A DNA stretch of 64,000 nucleotides from Bacteroidetes bacterium GWF2_41_31 (lineage in GTDB: Bacteria > Bacteroidota > Bacteroidia > Bacteroidales > F082). Under the pieces are notes generated by a model. That model did not search any database. It saw only the letters and a program-made list of their open reading frames with translations, and was not told the DNA's origin. The number at the start of each line of letters is the position of its first letter. The first letter of the stretch is position 1. The translations under genes and the position numbers were made by a program. The stretch covers positions 231,342 through 295,341 of the forward strand of contig MEOL01000050.1 in the NCBI GenBank assembly GCA_001769215.1, given 5' to 3'. This document shows, in pieces, positions 1 through 7,623 of the stretch.

Positions 1-13
1 GTTCAGACATGGC

Positions 14-46
14 CAATGACCTTAGGGCTTTGCCCTAGGGTCATTG
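14..46. other. Strong hairpin at window start
   Basis: A near-perfect inverted repeat with 15-base arms (14-28 and 32-46), one G.T pair and a 3-base loop. Neither side has a T-run, so it is not a typical intrinsic terminator. It lies about 55 bases from the 3' end of the truncated tRNA-Met and may be an end structure of a mobile element or a dispersed palindrome. Confidence 0.5.
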
Positions 47-101
47 AAGCGTCAAATAACACAATTTGTGTTCAGAGATTTCCGCTCTATATCTGGTGTA
101 A

Positions 102-151
102 TGGTTGCGGAGGGAGGATTCGAACCTCCGACCTTCGGGTTATGAGCCCGA
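102..151 (-). pseudogene. tRNA-Met(CAT) 3' half, 5' half missing
   Basis: On the minus strand this reads as an anticodon stem-loop with a CTCATAA loop (anticodon CAT), variable loop, a perfect GGAGG/CCTCC T-arm with TTCGAAT loop, the 3' acceptor strand CTCCGCA, discriminator A and encoded CCA. The sequence on the 5' side (above 151) has no D-arm and no complementary TGCGGAG strand. The break falls exactly at the 5' edge of the anticodon stem. Such 3' halves are the usual scar left by tyrosine-recombinase elements that integrate into tRNA genes; simple deletion is the alternative. Confidence 0.8.
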
Positions 152-529
152 TTCCGGGGTAAAAACCTTCGTTTTTTCGCTCTATTACTACCGATTTAGA
201 CTTTCTCTCGGAATCTCTCAAATTTGATTCAATGCCCTAAGGGCACCTTTATTATATATGTGAGAAATAGAAAGTCAAATGGTTAAAACTTATTGAAAAC
301 CTAACGATTCCAGATGTTAGGTATTTAGCCCATTACAAGGTTTGATTTGAACGAAAAACCTATTTAATAGGCATACTTTATTCAAGTATTCAATTAAAAA
401 TTGAAGAATATATTTCGGATATCCTTTTCACTGGTATAGAAAAGAGCCCGGCAACAGCCAACCCCAACCGCAGATCAACTCCAGAGAAATGACTCTGTGG
501 GAGGGTCTTTTTTTTTATCCCCTTTTTTC
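152..529. other. Non-coding stretch beside the tRNA fragment
   Basis: AT-rich and without a convincing gene. It holds a short TGCCC-TAA-GGGCA palindrome near 235-247 and, at 481-515, a weak bulged hairpin followed by a run of nine T residues that could end a + strand transcript. If the tRNA-Met half is an attachment scar, this should be element-derived sequence. Confidence 0.4.
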
Positions 530-751
530 ATGAAGTACCGAGTGAAAGTTCTCAAAACCATCAAAGCTGAGAAAACTGAAATAGGAGCGGGCGCGACGAT
601 TTTACTAAGGTGTACATCCAAACCCATTATAAAGCTGCTAAGACAAAAGTATAATGAAGAAAATACTTGTTTAATTGGGGATATAAGATTCCTTTTCTCT
701 TTTGATGGGATTGGGCTAAGTGATGAGGAAAGATATTTTCAATCAATGTAG
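530..751 (+). CDS. Small hypothetical protein, 73 aa
   Basis: Begins at ATG 530 (MKYRVKVLKTIKAEKTEIGA); a GTG at 497 in the same frame is less likely because it would read through the terminator-like T-run. The N-terminal half resembles small basic proteins of Bacteroidota mobile elements (a DUF6140-like pattern), but this is only an impression. The second half has no motif that I recognise. Its position next to a tRNA-Met scar fits cargo of a decayed integrative element. It may not be translated. Confidence 0.35.
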   Translation: MKYRVKVLKTIKAEKTEIGAGATILLRCTSKPIIKLLRQKYNEENTCLIGDIRFLFSFDGIGLSDEERYFQSM

Positions 752-800
752 GGTTATTTTGTTTTCCAGGTTTAATAGCACTCCGTGTGCAAGTGGTGTG

Positions 801-840
801 CAAATAAAAAAGCCACTTACGATTTATTTTGTAAGTGGCT
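801..840 (-). terminator. Intrinsic terminator of tRNA-Lys
   Basis: Perfect 10-base arms (811-820 and 831-840) followed on the minus strand by TTTTTATTTG. It lies 10 bases beyond the tRNA-Lys 3' end, in the right orientation to end that transcript. Confidence 0.8.
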
Positions 841-850
841 GATTATCTTG

Positions 851-923
<73 letters not shown>

Positions 924-1074
924 AACAATAAACATTCTCCATATCTAACAACCAGGGCTGCTCTACCTCCCGATTACTATCGGGAGAGCTACGGAGAGAA
1001 CAATAAACATTCTCCATATCGAACAACCAGGGCTGCTCTACCTCCCGATTAATATCGGGAGAGCTACGGAGAGA
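924..1074 (-). repeat. Two partial 5' tRNA-Lys copies with palindromic D-loop insert
   Basis: Two 75-base tandem units repeat the tRNA-Lys acceptor 5' strand and D-stem plus a spacer. The D-loop is replaced by a 20-base palindrome with CTCCCGAT/ATCGGGAG arms (967-986 and 1042-1061). The loops differ (TACT, TAAT), and the spacer has one T/G difference. Neither copy has an anticodon or T-arm. The spacer also follows the real tRNA's 5' end, so the units arose by tandem duplication of this locus. Confidence 0.85.
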
Positions 1075-1082
1075 AACGGGTG

Positions 1083-1090
1083 CAAAAGTA
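1083..1090 (-). promoter_or_regulatory. -7 box (TACTTTTG) for tRNA-Lys
   Basis: CAAAAGTA on the + strand is TACTTTTG on the minus strand, matching the Bacteroidota -7 consensus TAnnTTTG. It lies just upstream of the outermost tRNA-Lys partial copy. A transcript from here would run through both partial copies before reaching the intact tRNA. Confidence 0.45.
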
Positions 1091-1170
1091 AATCATTTTA
1101 AGCAATGCGCAAACCATTGACCTGGTTTTTTAGCAAAGGCATTAGCTGAACTGGTCATATCCAAAAATCG

Positions 1171-1178
1171 TATCTTTG
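1171..1178 (+). promoter_or_regulatory. -7 box (TATCTTTG) for meaB
   Basis: Matches TAnnTTTG and ends 25 bases before the meaB ATG. No clear -33 TTG is seen at the usual distance. Confidence 0.5.
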
Positions 1179-1203
1179 CCACAGATTCACCTTGCTTGCA
1201 GCT

Positions 1204-2304
1204 ATGGAAAAAGATGACCACCACCACAAGGCAGAAAGTGCACTTAAAGTGAACGAAGGTATTGAGCAGCCTGCGTCAATTAACCCCATGCTTGAAAATG
1301 AGATGATCCGTTTCAGGAAAAACAGGCCATCGGTTAAGGATTTTCTGTCAGGCATCAGGGCTGGTAATCGCAACATGCTTGGGCAGGCGATTACACAGAT
1401 CGAAAGTGCCAGGACCGAAGATCAGGTTATGGCCACTGAACTCATTAACGCATGCCTGCCATTTTCAGGTAAATCCATCCGAATTGGAATTACCGGCGTG
1501 CCGGGGGTAGGCAAAAGCACCTTTATCGAAACTTTTGGCCTGTACCTGATTTCACTGGGAAAAAAGGTAGCCGTATTGGCCATCGATCCCAGCAGTACGC
1601 GCACAAAGGGAAGCATTCTTGGTGATAAAACCCGGATGGAGGAACTCAGCGTTCATACCGATGCCTTTATCCGTCCTTCTGCCAGTTCAGGAACACTTGG
1701 GGGAGTTACCCGGTCGACCCGTGAGGCGCTGATCTTGTGCGAAGCCGCCGGATTTGACGTGATACTGATAGAAACGGTTGGCGTGGGACAGTCGGAAACG
1801 GCGGTATCGCAGTTGGTTGACTTTTTTATGTTGCTCATGCTTGCCGGCGGAGGCGATGAGCTACAGGGCATCAAACGCGGGATCATGGAGATGGCCGACT
1901 TAATCGTGATCAACAAAGCAGACGGCGATAACATGCTAAAAGCCAATTTAGCTAAAAGGGAATACGAAAATGCGCTCCACCTGTTTCCTCCGCTTGCCAA
2001 TGGCTGGATACCGATAACAGTTACCGCTTCGGCCCTGAAAAATATTGGAATTGAAAATACCTGGAACATCGTGGATGAATTTGTAAACCAAACTTCAACC
2101 AATGGGTATTTCCAAAAGAATCGCCACGAACAATCTAAACATATCCTAAGAGAAACTATTTCCCATGCTCTAACCAATCACTTTTTCAATAATGAACAGA
2201 TGACAAAGCGGTTGTTTTTTTTGGAACAACAGGTGATTGCCGACAAGATGAACCCATATCAGGCAGCTCATCAACTGTTGGAAGAATATTTTCATCTTAG
2301 ATAA
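1204..2304 (+). CDS. meaB: MeaB/ArgK-family GTPase (methylmalonyl-CoA mutase chaperone)
   Basis: A G3E-family P-loop GTPase that protects and loads adenosylcobalamin-dependent methylmalonyl-CoA mutase, in the cytoplasm. The product is 366 aa from ATG 1204; an upstream TTG at 1192 is possible but unneeded. The Walker A motif GVPGVGKST is at about residues 98-106. It is followed by the Mg-binding region with AIDPSSTRTKGSILGD, the ETVGVGQSE switch, and NKAD as the G4 guanine-specificity motif. Length and motif order match the family. The mutase genes are not in the window. It is probably transcribed alone from the TATCTTTG box, with trkA starting about 100 bases downstream from its own promoter. 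Confidence 0.95.
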   Translation: MEKDDHHHKAESALKVNEGIEQPASINPMLENEMIRFRKNRPSVKDFLSGIRAGNRNMLGQAITQIESARTEDQVMATELINACLPFSGKSIRIGITGVPGVGKSTFIETFGLYLISLGKKVAVLAIDPSSTRTKGSILGDKTRMEELSVHTDAFIRPSASSGTLGGVTRSTREALILCEAAGFDVILIETVGVGQSETAVSQLVDFFMLLMLAGGGDELQGIKRGIMEMADLIVINKADGDNMLKANLAKREYENALHLFPPLANGWIPITVTASALKNIGIENTWNIVDEFVNQTSTNGYFQKNRHEQSKHILRETISHALTNHFFNNEQMTKRLFFLEQQVIADKMNPYQAAHQLLEEYFHLR

Positions 2305-2348
2305 CCCGTTCAGAAAAGATACTTCGGTGTTTATAAGGTGAATATTTC

Positions 2349-2356
2349 TAGATTTG
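2349..2356 (+). promoter_or_regulatory. -7 box (TAGATTTG) for trkAH
   Basis: An exact TAnnTTTG match in the meaB-trkA gap, 51 bases before the trkA start codon. Confidence 0.5.
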
Positions 2357-2407
2357 CACCCGTTTTTCTTTAGGATTGCTTAATTTTATCTTTTTAATGA
2401 TCAGCTA

Positions 2408-3766
2408 ATGAATATTATCATTGCAGGTGACGGGGAAGTTGGATTTTATCTTGCCAAAGCGCTGGTTGATTCAAACCACAACATCACCATTGTTGACCCG
2501 CATGAAGAGTTGTTGAAAATGATTGAAACCCATGCGGATTTGATGACAATCGTTGGCGAATCAAATTCTGTTTCTATTTTGAAACAGGCCAATGTATCGA
2601 AAGCCGACTTGGTGATTTCGGTGTTGCACGATGAATACATCAATATTCTCACGGCCATTTTGGCGAAAAAACTAGGTGCTAAACAGACCATCGCCCGTGT
2701 AAATACCCTCGAAAATGTGAGCGAGGAAAACAAAAAAATCTATGATGAACTGGGTGTTGATTTTTTAATTTCACCCGAGGACATCGCGGGTCATGAGGTG
2801 ATCAACTTGTTACAACAACCTGCCGCTACCGAGATATTTGAATTGTCGGGAGGCAGCCTGTCGGTGTTTTTAATTCGGATTGAACCCGATGCCCCGGTTA
2901 TTAACAAATCGCTGAACGACATTGCCATTGAGCACCAATTGCTTAATTTTCGTGCTGTCGTTATTCACCGCAATGGCAAAACCTTTATTCCAACCGGCGA
3001 TACCGTTTTCATGCCCAACGATCTGGTATATGTAATTACCAAACCTGAAGCCATTCAAAACCTGCTTAAAATGGGCGGGAAGAGAAAACTGGAGATCAAC
3101 AACATCATGATTGTAGGTGGCGGTCGGGTGGGGAAAGTGATCGCTAAACGGCTGGAGAATGAGCTGAATATCAAGCTTATTGAACAGGACCGCGATCGCT
3201 GCATGAAACTCAGCGACATCCTGGAAGATACCTTGCTTGTTAATGGCGATGCCCGCGATATCACCCTGCTTGAAGACGAAGGCATAGAAGGGGTGGACGC
3301 GTTTATTGCCGTGACCAACAGTTCCGAAACCAATATCCTCACCTGTCTTCATGCCAAAAAATTCGGGGTAAAGAAAACCATTGCACTGGTCGAAAACCTG
3401 GATTACATCGAGATTTCCCAAAATATTGGAATCGATACCATCATCAATAAAAAGTTGAGTGCCGCCAGTTATATTATCCGGCATAGCATGGGCGATGAAG
3501 TCGCGTCACTGAAATGCCTCAGCGGGATTACTTCTGATGTGGTTGAACTGGTGGCCAAGCCCGGATCACCTGTAACCAAAAGCAAAATCCGCGATCTGCA
3601 CATGCCCGAAGGAACCATCATAGGGGGCATTATCCGTGGTAAGGAGTCGTTTATTGCTGTTGGCAATTTTCAAATCATGGAAAACGACCGGGTGGTGGTT
3701 TTTGCCAGCCCTTACATCAGTCAGAAGCTGGAAAAATTGTTTTTAAAAACCCATTTTGGATTTTAG
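2408..3766 (+). CDS. trkA: TrkA, NAD-binding potassium uptake regulator
   Basis: Peripheral cytoplasmic gating subunit of the Trk potassium channel system. The 452 aa show the duplicated TrkA layout: RCK_N with Rossmann motif IAGDGEVG near residue 4, RCK_C at about 140-225, a second RCK_N with IVGGGRVG near residue 236, and a second RCK_C at about 370-450. The GDG and GGG turns and following acidic residues (IVDP, LIEQD) fit nucleotide binding. The gene is followed after 9 bases by trkH on the same strand, so the two form an operon and their products one complex. Confidence 0.96.
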   Translation: MNIIIAGDGEVGFYLAKALVDSNHNITIVDPHEELLKMIETHADLMTIVGESNSVSILKQANVSKADLVISVLHDEYINILTAILAKKLGAKQTIARVNTLENVSEENKKIYDELGVDFLISPEDIAGHEVINLLQQPAATEIFELSGGSLSVFLIRIEPDAPVINKSLNDIAIEHQLLNFRAVVIHRNGKTFIPTGDTVFMPNDLVYVITKPEAIQNLLKMGGKRKLEINNIMIVGGGRVGKVIAKRLENELNIKLIEQDRDRCMKLSDILEDTLLVNGDARDITLLEDEGIEGVDAFIAVTNSSETNILTCLHAKKFGVKKTIALVENLDYIEISQNIGIDTIINKKLSAASYIIRHSMGDEVASLKCLSGITSDVVELVAKPGSPVTKSKIRDLHMPEGTIIGGIIRGKESFIAVGNFQIMENDRVVVFASPYISQKLEKLFLKTHFGF

Positions 3767-3775
3767 TTGACTATT

Positions 3776-5236
3776 ATGCCAACACGCCACATCATCCATT
3801 ATTCCATTGTCATGAAGGTGATGAGCTTTCTTTTGATCGTGGAGGCTCTGTTTATGCTAAGTAGCTTGCCTTTTGCATGGTACTATGGCGAAAGCGTCCG
3901 GCCCATCACCCTTTCGGCACTGATTACCGGATTTATCGGCGGAGTTGGGTGGATAGCTCAAAGGAAAAAAGACCGCAGCAGCATTGGTAAACGCGAAGGG
4001 TACCTGATCGTCGCCCTAACCTGGATCGTTATATCGCTGTTTGGCACCCTGCCTTTTTTATTCAGCGGCACCATTTCGAATTTTACGGATGCGTTTTTTG
4101 AAACCATCTCCGGCTTTACCACTACCGGAGCTACCATATTAACAGATATCGAAGTCCTGCCTAAAAACATCCTCTATTGGCGCGCCATGACCCATTGGAT
4201 TGGAGGCATGGGGATCATTGTGCTGACGGTGGCCATCCTGCCCTTTTTGGGTATTGGCGGACTTCAGCTGATGATTGCCGAAATGCCCGGCATCACCCCC
4301 GATAAACTTCATCCCCGCATCACCTCAACAGCCAAGCGGTTATGGGGAATTTATGTGGGCTTTACCCTGGTGGAAATATTGCTTCTGTGGGTTGGTGAAA
4401 TGGATTTTTTTGATTCGGTATGCCATTCCTTTGCGACCATGGCAACCGGTGGATTTTCTACAAAAAACACCAGTATTATCGGGTTTAGCGCTTACTCACA
4501 GTACGTGATCATCGTTTTTATGTTTTTGGCCGGAACCAACTTCACCCTTCACTATTTTTTACTGCACCGGCAGTTTAAAAAGGTGTTTTCCAACGAAGAA
4601 TACCGATTGTATTTTTGGATTGTGGCTATGGTAACAGTGTTTATCACCGTGGGATTGCTGGTTTATGGCATGCCTGATGTGGAAAAAGCTTTTCGTGATA
4701 CACTGTTTACGGTGGTCTCCATCGTTACCACTACAGGATTTGTTACGGCCAATTATTATGCCTGGCCTTCCTATTTGTGGATGTTGATTTTTGCCCTGAT
4801 GTTTATCGGGGGAAGTGCCGGTTCAACCGGTAGCGGTGTTAAGATGATCAGGTTCTTGTTGCTGATCCGCAATTCGTGGCAGGAGCTCAAACGATCGATT
4901 CACCCACAGGCCATTATACCTGTTAAATACAACCGGAAATCGGTTTCGCAACAGATGATTTTAAATGTGATGGCCTTCTTTTTAATGTATGTGCTGGTAT
5001 TTTCGGCAGGCACCATCCTGTTGTCGTTGCTGGGTGTTGGTTTCGAAACCGCAATAGGTGCTTCCATTGCTACGTTGGGCAACATAGGTCCCGGAATAGG
5101 ACATGTGGGACCTGTTGACAACTACGCCTTTTTCCCGGATATGGCTAAATGGGTACTTTCGTTTTTAATGCTGTTGGGCCGACTGGAATTATTCACGATT
5201 CTCATCGTTATTTCCCCGGCATTCTGGAGAAGATAA
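3776..5236 (+). CDS. trkH: TrkH, potassium channel subunit
   Basis: Inner-membrane potassium-translocating subunit that works with TrkA. The 486 aa are highly hydrophobic and contain the four pore-loop repeats of the SKT superfamily, each with a filter glycine: SGFTTTGAT, MATGGFS, TTTGFV and TLGNIGPG. ATG 3776 is preferred; the in-frame TTG at 3767 directly abuts the trkA stop and would add only three residues. The 3' end is one base from the end of the convergent prfB gene, so no terminator is separable there. Confidence 0.96.
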   Translation: MPTRHIIHYSIVMKVMSFLLIVEALFMLSSLPFAWYYGESVRPITLSALITGFIGGVGWIAQRKKDRSSIGKREGYLIVALTWIVISLFGTLPFLFSGTISNFTDAFFETISGFTTTGATILTDIEVLPKNILYWRAMTHWIGGMGIIVLTVAILPFLGIGGLQLMIAEMPGITPDKLHPRITSTAKRLWGIYVGFTLVEILLLWVGEMDFFDSVCHSFATMATGGFSTKNTSIIGFSAYSQYVIIVFMFLAGTNFTLHYFLLHRQFKKVFSNEEYRLYFWIVAMVTVFITVGLLVYGMPDVEKAFRDTLFTVVSIVTTTGFVTANYYAWPSYLWMLIFALMFIGGSAGSTGSGVKMIRFLLLIRNSWQELKRSIHPQAIIPVKYNRKSVSQQMILNVMAFFLMYVLVFSAGTILLSLLGVGFETAIGASIATLGNIGPGIGHVGPVDNYAFFPDMAKWVLSFLMLLGRLELFTILIVISPAFWRR

Positions 5237-5237
5237 A

Positions 5238-6333
5238 CTACTTGCTGTTTTCGCTGAAAAGCATCAGGTAGGCTTTTATAAAAGCATCCAGATCGCCATC
5301 CAACACATCCAGTACATTGCTCGATTCCAAACCGGTACGCACATCTTTAATCAATTTATAGGGATGTAGTGTGTAGGATCGTATTTGTGAGCCCCATTCA
5401 ATTTTCTTTTTGTTTCCTTCAATCACGTCGATGGCTTCCTGCTTTTTGCGCATCTCAATCTCATAGAGCTGCGAGCGGAGCATCTGCAGGGCTTTTTCGC
5501 GGTTTTGTCCCTGTGAACGGGTTTCCTGACATTCGATCACCAAACCCGAGGGTTCGTGCCGCAACCTGACTGCCGTTTCAACCTTGTTCACATTTTGTCC
5601 ACCCGGTCCGCTTGAGCGAAAAGTGTCCCAGCTGATGTCGGCCGGATTTACCTGAATGTTGATGGTATCATCGATAACAGGATACACATACACAGACGCA
5701 AAGCTGGTATGGCGGCGGTTGGCGGAATCGAAGGGTGACAATCGTACGAGGCGGTGGACGCCATTTTCGCCTTTCAGGTATCCAAAGGCATATTCTCCCT
5801 CAATCTGCAAGGTGACTGATTTAATTCCAGCAATGTCACCTTCCTGGTATTCCAGTTCTTTTACTTTGAACTTGTTGCGTTCGGCGTAACGGAGATACAT
5901 GCGCATGAGCATTTCTGCCCAATCCTGGCTTTCGGTTCCCCCTGCACCCGGATTGATTTTCAGAATGGCGTCAAACGCGTCTTCTTTGTTGCTGAGCATT
6001 TGAAGGAACTCCAGGTCGTCGATGCGAGTTTCCAGTAAATGATACAGAGCGTCCAACTCTTCCTGGGTAGATTCGCCTTCACCGTAAAATTCGTGCAGCA
6101 CATTCAGGTCGTTGTAGGTTTCCTCCGCTTGGGAGTAAGACTCTATCCAACGCTTTTTGTCCTTTATCTTTTTAAGTATTTGCTCGGCATTCTTTGAGTC
6201 GTTCCAAAAGTCAGGCGATTGGGTTTTTTCTTCTTCTTCTTCAATCTCTATTTTTTTGCGGTCGACTTCAAAGGTACCTCCTTAAGGCGTCGAGCCTTTC
6301 TACAAGTACTTTCCTGCCATCTGTTGTAAACAT
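5238..6333 (-). CDS. prfB: Peptide chain release factor 2 with +1 programmed frameshift
   Basis: RF2 recognises UGA and UAA and triggers peptide release in the ribosomal A site. The gene starts at ATG 6333 with 21 codons ending Tyr-Leu, meets an in-frame UGA at 6270-6268, and continues in the +1 frame to TAG 5240-5238 for a 364-residue product, the normal RF2 length. The anticodon-like SPF motif is near residue 199 and the catalytic GGQ near residue 244, as in characterised RF2. An internal ATG-like start (product 287 aa) would lack the first domain and is not the real start. A TATTTTTG -7 box lies 16 bases upstream. Confidence 0.97.
6268..6282 (-). promoter_or_regulatory. RF2 autoregulatory frameshift site
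   Basis: On the minus strand: AGGAGG, TAC, CTT, TGA. A Shine-Dalgarno-like hexamer three bases before the slippery CTT and a UGA stop is the canonical RF2 recoding signal. Low RF2 slows termination at UGA and lets the ribosome slip +1, restoring RF2. Confidence 0.95.
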
Positions 6334-6349
6334 AGGTTGTCATTTTTTG

Positions 6350-6357
6350 CAAAAATA
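6350..6357 (-). promoter_or_regulatory. -7 box (TATTTTTG) for prfB
   Basis: CAAAAATA on + reads TATTTTTG on the minus strand, 16 bases upstream of the prfB ATG, matching TAnnTTTG. Confidence 0.5.
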
Positions 6358-6390
6358 GCCATTTGGTTACAACGGTCAACATCAAATCGA

Positions 6391-6843
6391 CTATATCTCA
6401 CCCCGAATTACTTTCCAGGCGAGAGAAGCCTGAAATCCTTTTTGCTGTGCGTAAGCCGCCAGCTTAGTCTGTTCATGAAAGCTGAGGGCTTCAGTGGTTC
6501 TTTTTGAGGAGATAACAGCCTTTAGTATGTTGAGGTATTCCTCTTCATCCAGGGAGTTGATGGCCATTTGAATGTATAAATCAGGAACTTGTTTTTGATG
6601 AAGGGCAAAGATGATTTTGTTTTTCCCCCACTTGTTGTGGCGCAGTTTTCCCAGTGCAAACGCCATGGCATAACGCTCTTCGTCAAGATAGTTTTCTTTT
6701 CCGAGTGCCTGGAGAATTTTCATGGCAATGGTTTCCGAAACTTTCCAACTATCCAGTTTTGCCTTGATGTCAAAAAGACAACGTTCCTGATAGGCGCAGT
6801 AATTTTTTGCCTTTTCGAGTAAATATAAATGTTCGGGACTCAT
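6391..6843 (-). CDS. recX: RecX-family regulator of RecA
   Basis: A small helical protein expected to bind RecA filaments and modulate recombination and SOS. The 150 aa, starting at ATG 6843, carry the RecX pattern: an N-terminal repeat with CAYQERCLFDIKAKL, then YLDEERYAMAFALGKLRHNKWG in the second repeat, and a C-terminal repeat ending AWKVIRGEI. Length fits the family. The gene precedes prfB in the same direction but with an intervening promoter, and recA is not in the window. No regulatory motif is visible. Confidence 0.88.
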   Translation of the reverse strand: MSPEHLYLLEKAKNYCAYQERCLFDIKAKLDSWKVSETIAMKILQALGKENYLDEERYAMAFALGKLRHNKWGKNKIIFALHQKQVPDLYIQMAINSLDEEEYLNILKAVISSKRTTEALSFHEQTKLAAYAQQKGFQASLAWKVIRGEI

Positions 6844-7008
6844 CAGGTAATTTTTTTTACTAAAGTAAAAAGAAATTCAGGTTGTTAGTTGCCTGAAGAG
6901 CTTTTTATATCAGAATTATTACACCGGGATATTTATTCTGAGAAATAGTGCCGTAAACTACACTTTAAAAGAGAAAACATGGTGAAAAAGCTGAAAAACC
7001 ATCTTTAT

Positions 7009-7024
7009 GTGCACTAAAATGCAC
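7009..7024. promoter_or_regulatory. Inverted repeat, candidate HipB operator
   Basis: GTGCA-N6-TGCAC just upstream of the hip promoter, with a further TGCAC half-site at the hipB start codon (7081-7085). Hip antitoxin HTH proteins repress their own operons through such palindromes, so autoregulation is inferred. Confidence 0.5.
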
Positions 7025-7026
7025 TA

Positions 7027-7060
7027 TTTGTTTTAAATCTTATTATTTTATCTATTTTTG
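7027..7060 (+). promoter_or_regulatory. Promoter of the hip operon
   Basis: TTTG at 7027-7030 and TATTTTTG at 7053-7060, separated by 22 bases, match the Bacteroidota -33/-7 promoter pattern. The hipB ATG follows 19 bases later. Confidence 0.6.
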
Positions 7061-7079
7061 TATAAAAAAGAGCTGTAAA

Positions 7080-7319
7080 ATGCACTTCGAAAAATTAATA
7101 ATTACTATTAAAGAACGCAGAGAGGTTTTGCAAGTAACACAAGAAACCCTGGCTAAACTATCAGGAGTCGGGTTAAGAACCTTAAAGCAGTTTGAAAGTG
7201 GAAAAGGTAATCCAACATTGTTGACTCTACAGAAATTAGCGGATGTATTGGGCTTGGAAATTGGCTTAAAAATTAAAAAGATGACCCGTAACGATGAGAC
7301 AGGCAAAAATAGTATATAA
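7080..7319 (+). CDS. hipB: HipB-type HTH antitoxin
   Basis: A 79-aa Xre/Cro-family DNA-binding protein. The HTH spans about residues 10-62, with TQETLAKLSGVGLRTLKQFE as turn and recognition helix and NPTLLTLQKLADVLGLEI closing the fold. It lacks the longer C-terminal tail of some HipB proteins. It is the first gene of a three-gene operon and overlaps the next gene by 26 bases. It probably represses the operon through the GTGCA palindrome at 7009-7024 and may bind the HipT kinase through HipS. The operon is visibly more AT-rich than the meaB-prfB block, which suggests horizontal acquisition. Confidence 0.88.
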   Translation: MHFEKLIITIKERREVLQVTQETLAKLSGVGLRTLKQFESGKGNPTLLTLQKLADVLGLEIGLKIKKMTRNDETGKNSI

Positions 7320-7623
7320 AAATGAAGAAGCTGGATTGTTAATCCAACACAATGATGGTACATTTACTTTTCGTTACCATGATACCTGGATGTCAGACAG
7401 TAAAAAAAGCGGAATTAGCCTGACTTTACCTAAAAACAGACAGGAATATCATTCAAACATTCTATTCCCCTTCTTTTACAATATGCTTCCGGAAGGTTCG
7501 AATAAACAATTAGTCTGTAAATACAATAGAATTGATTCAAATGATTATTTCGGATTGCTTATTACCATTGCCAAAAATGACAGTATTGGTGCAGTAACAG
7601 TTATAAAAATTGATGAAAAATGA
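7294..7623 (+). CDS. hipS: HipS-like protein (HipA N-terminal subdomain)
   Basis: 109 aa matching the HipA N-terminal (couple_hipA) domain as a free-standing protein. It shows the Gly-Leu-Leu strand near the start, FTFRYHDTWM, SGISLTLP, FPFFYNMLPEGSNKQL at about residues 55-72, and a closing SIGAVTV strand. In the enteropathogenic E. coli HipBST system this domain, split from the kinase, is the antitoxin. It overlaps hipB by 26 bases and hipT by 4 bases (ATGA), so translation is probably coupled and subunit ratio fixed. The antitoxin role is inferred from gene order and domain split. Confidence 0.85.
   Translation: MRQAKIVYKNEEAGLLIQHNDGTFTFRYHDTWMSDSKKSGISLTLPKNRQEYHSNILFPFFYNMLPEGSNKQLVCKYNRIDSNDYFGLLITIAKNDSIGAVTVIKIDEK

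Noticed and set aside
782..806. GTGTGCAAGTGGTGTGCAAAT direct-repeat text as a recombinase core site
   Set aside because: Suggestive next to a tRNA, but no second copy or integrase is in the window; not enough to call.
5238..6101. Release factor gene starting at an internal codon (287 aa)
   Set aside because: The upstream in-frame part plus the AGGAGG/CTTTGA frameshift site shows the real gene starts at 6333.
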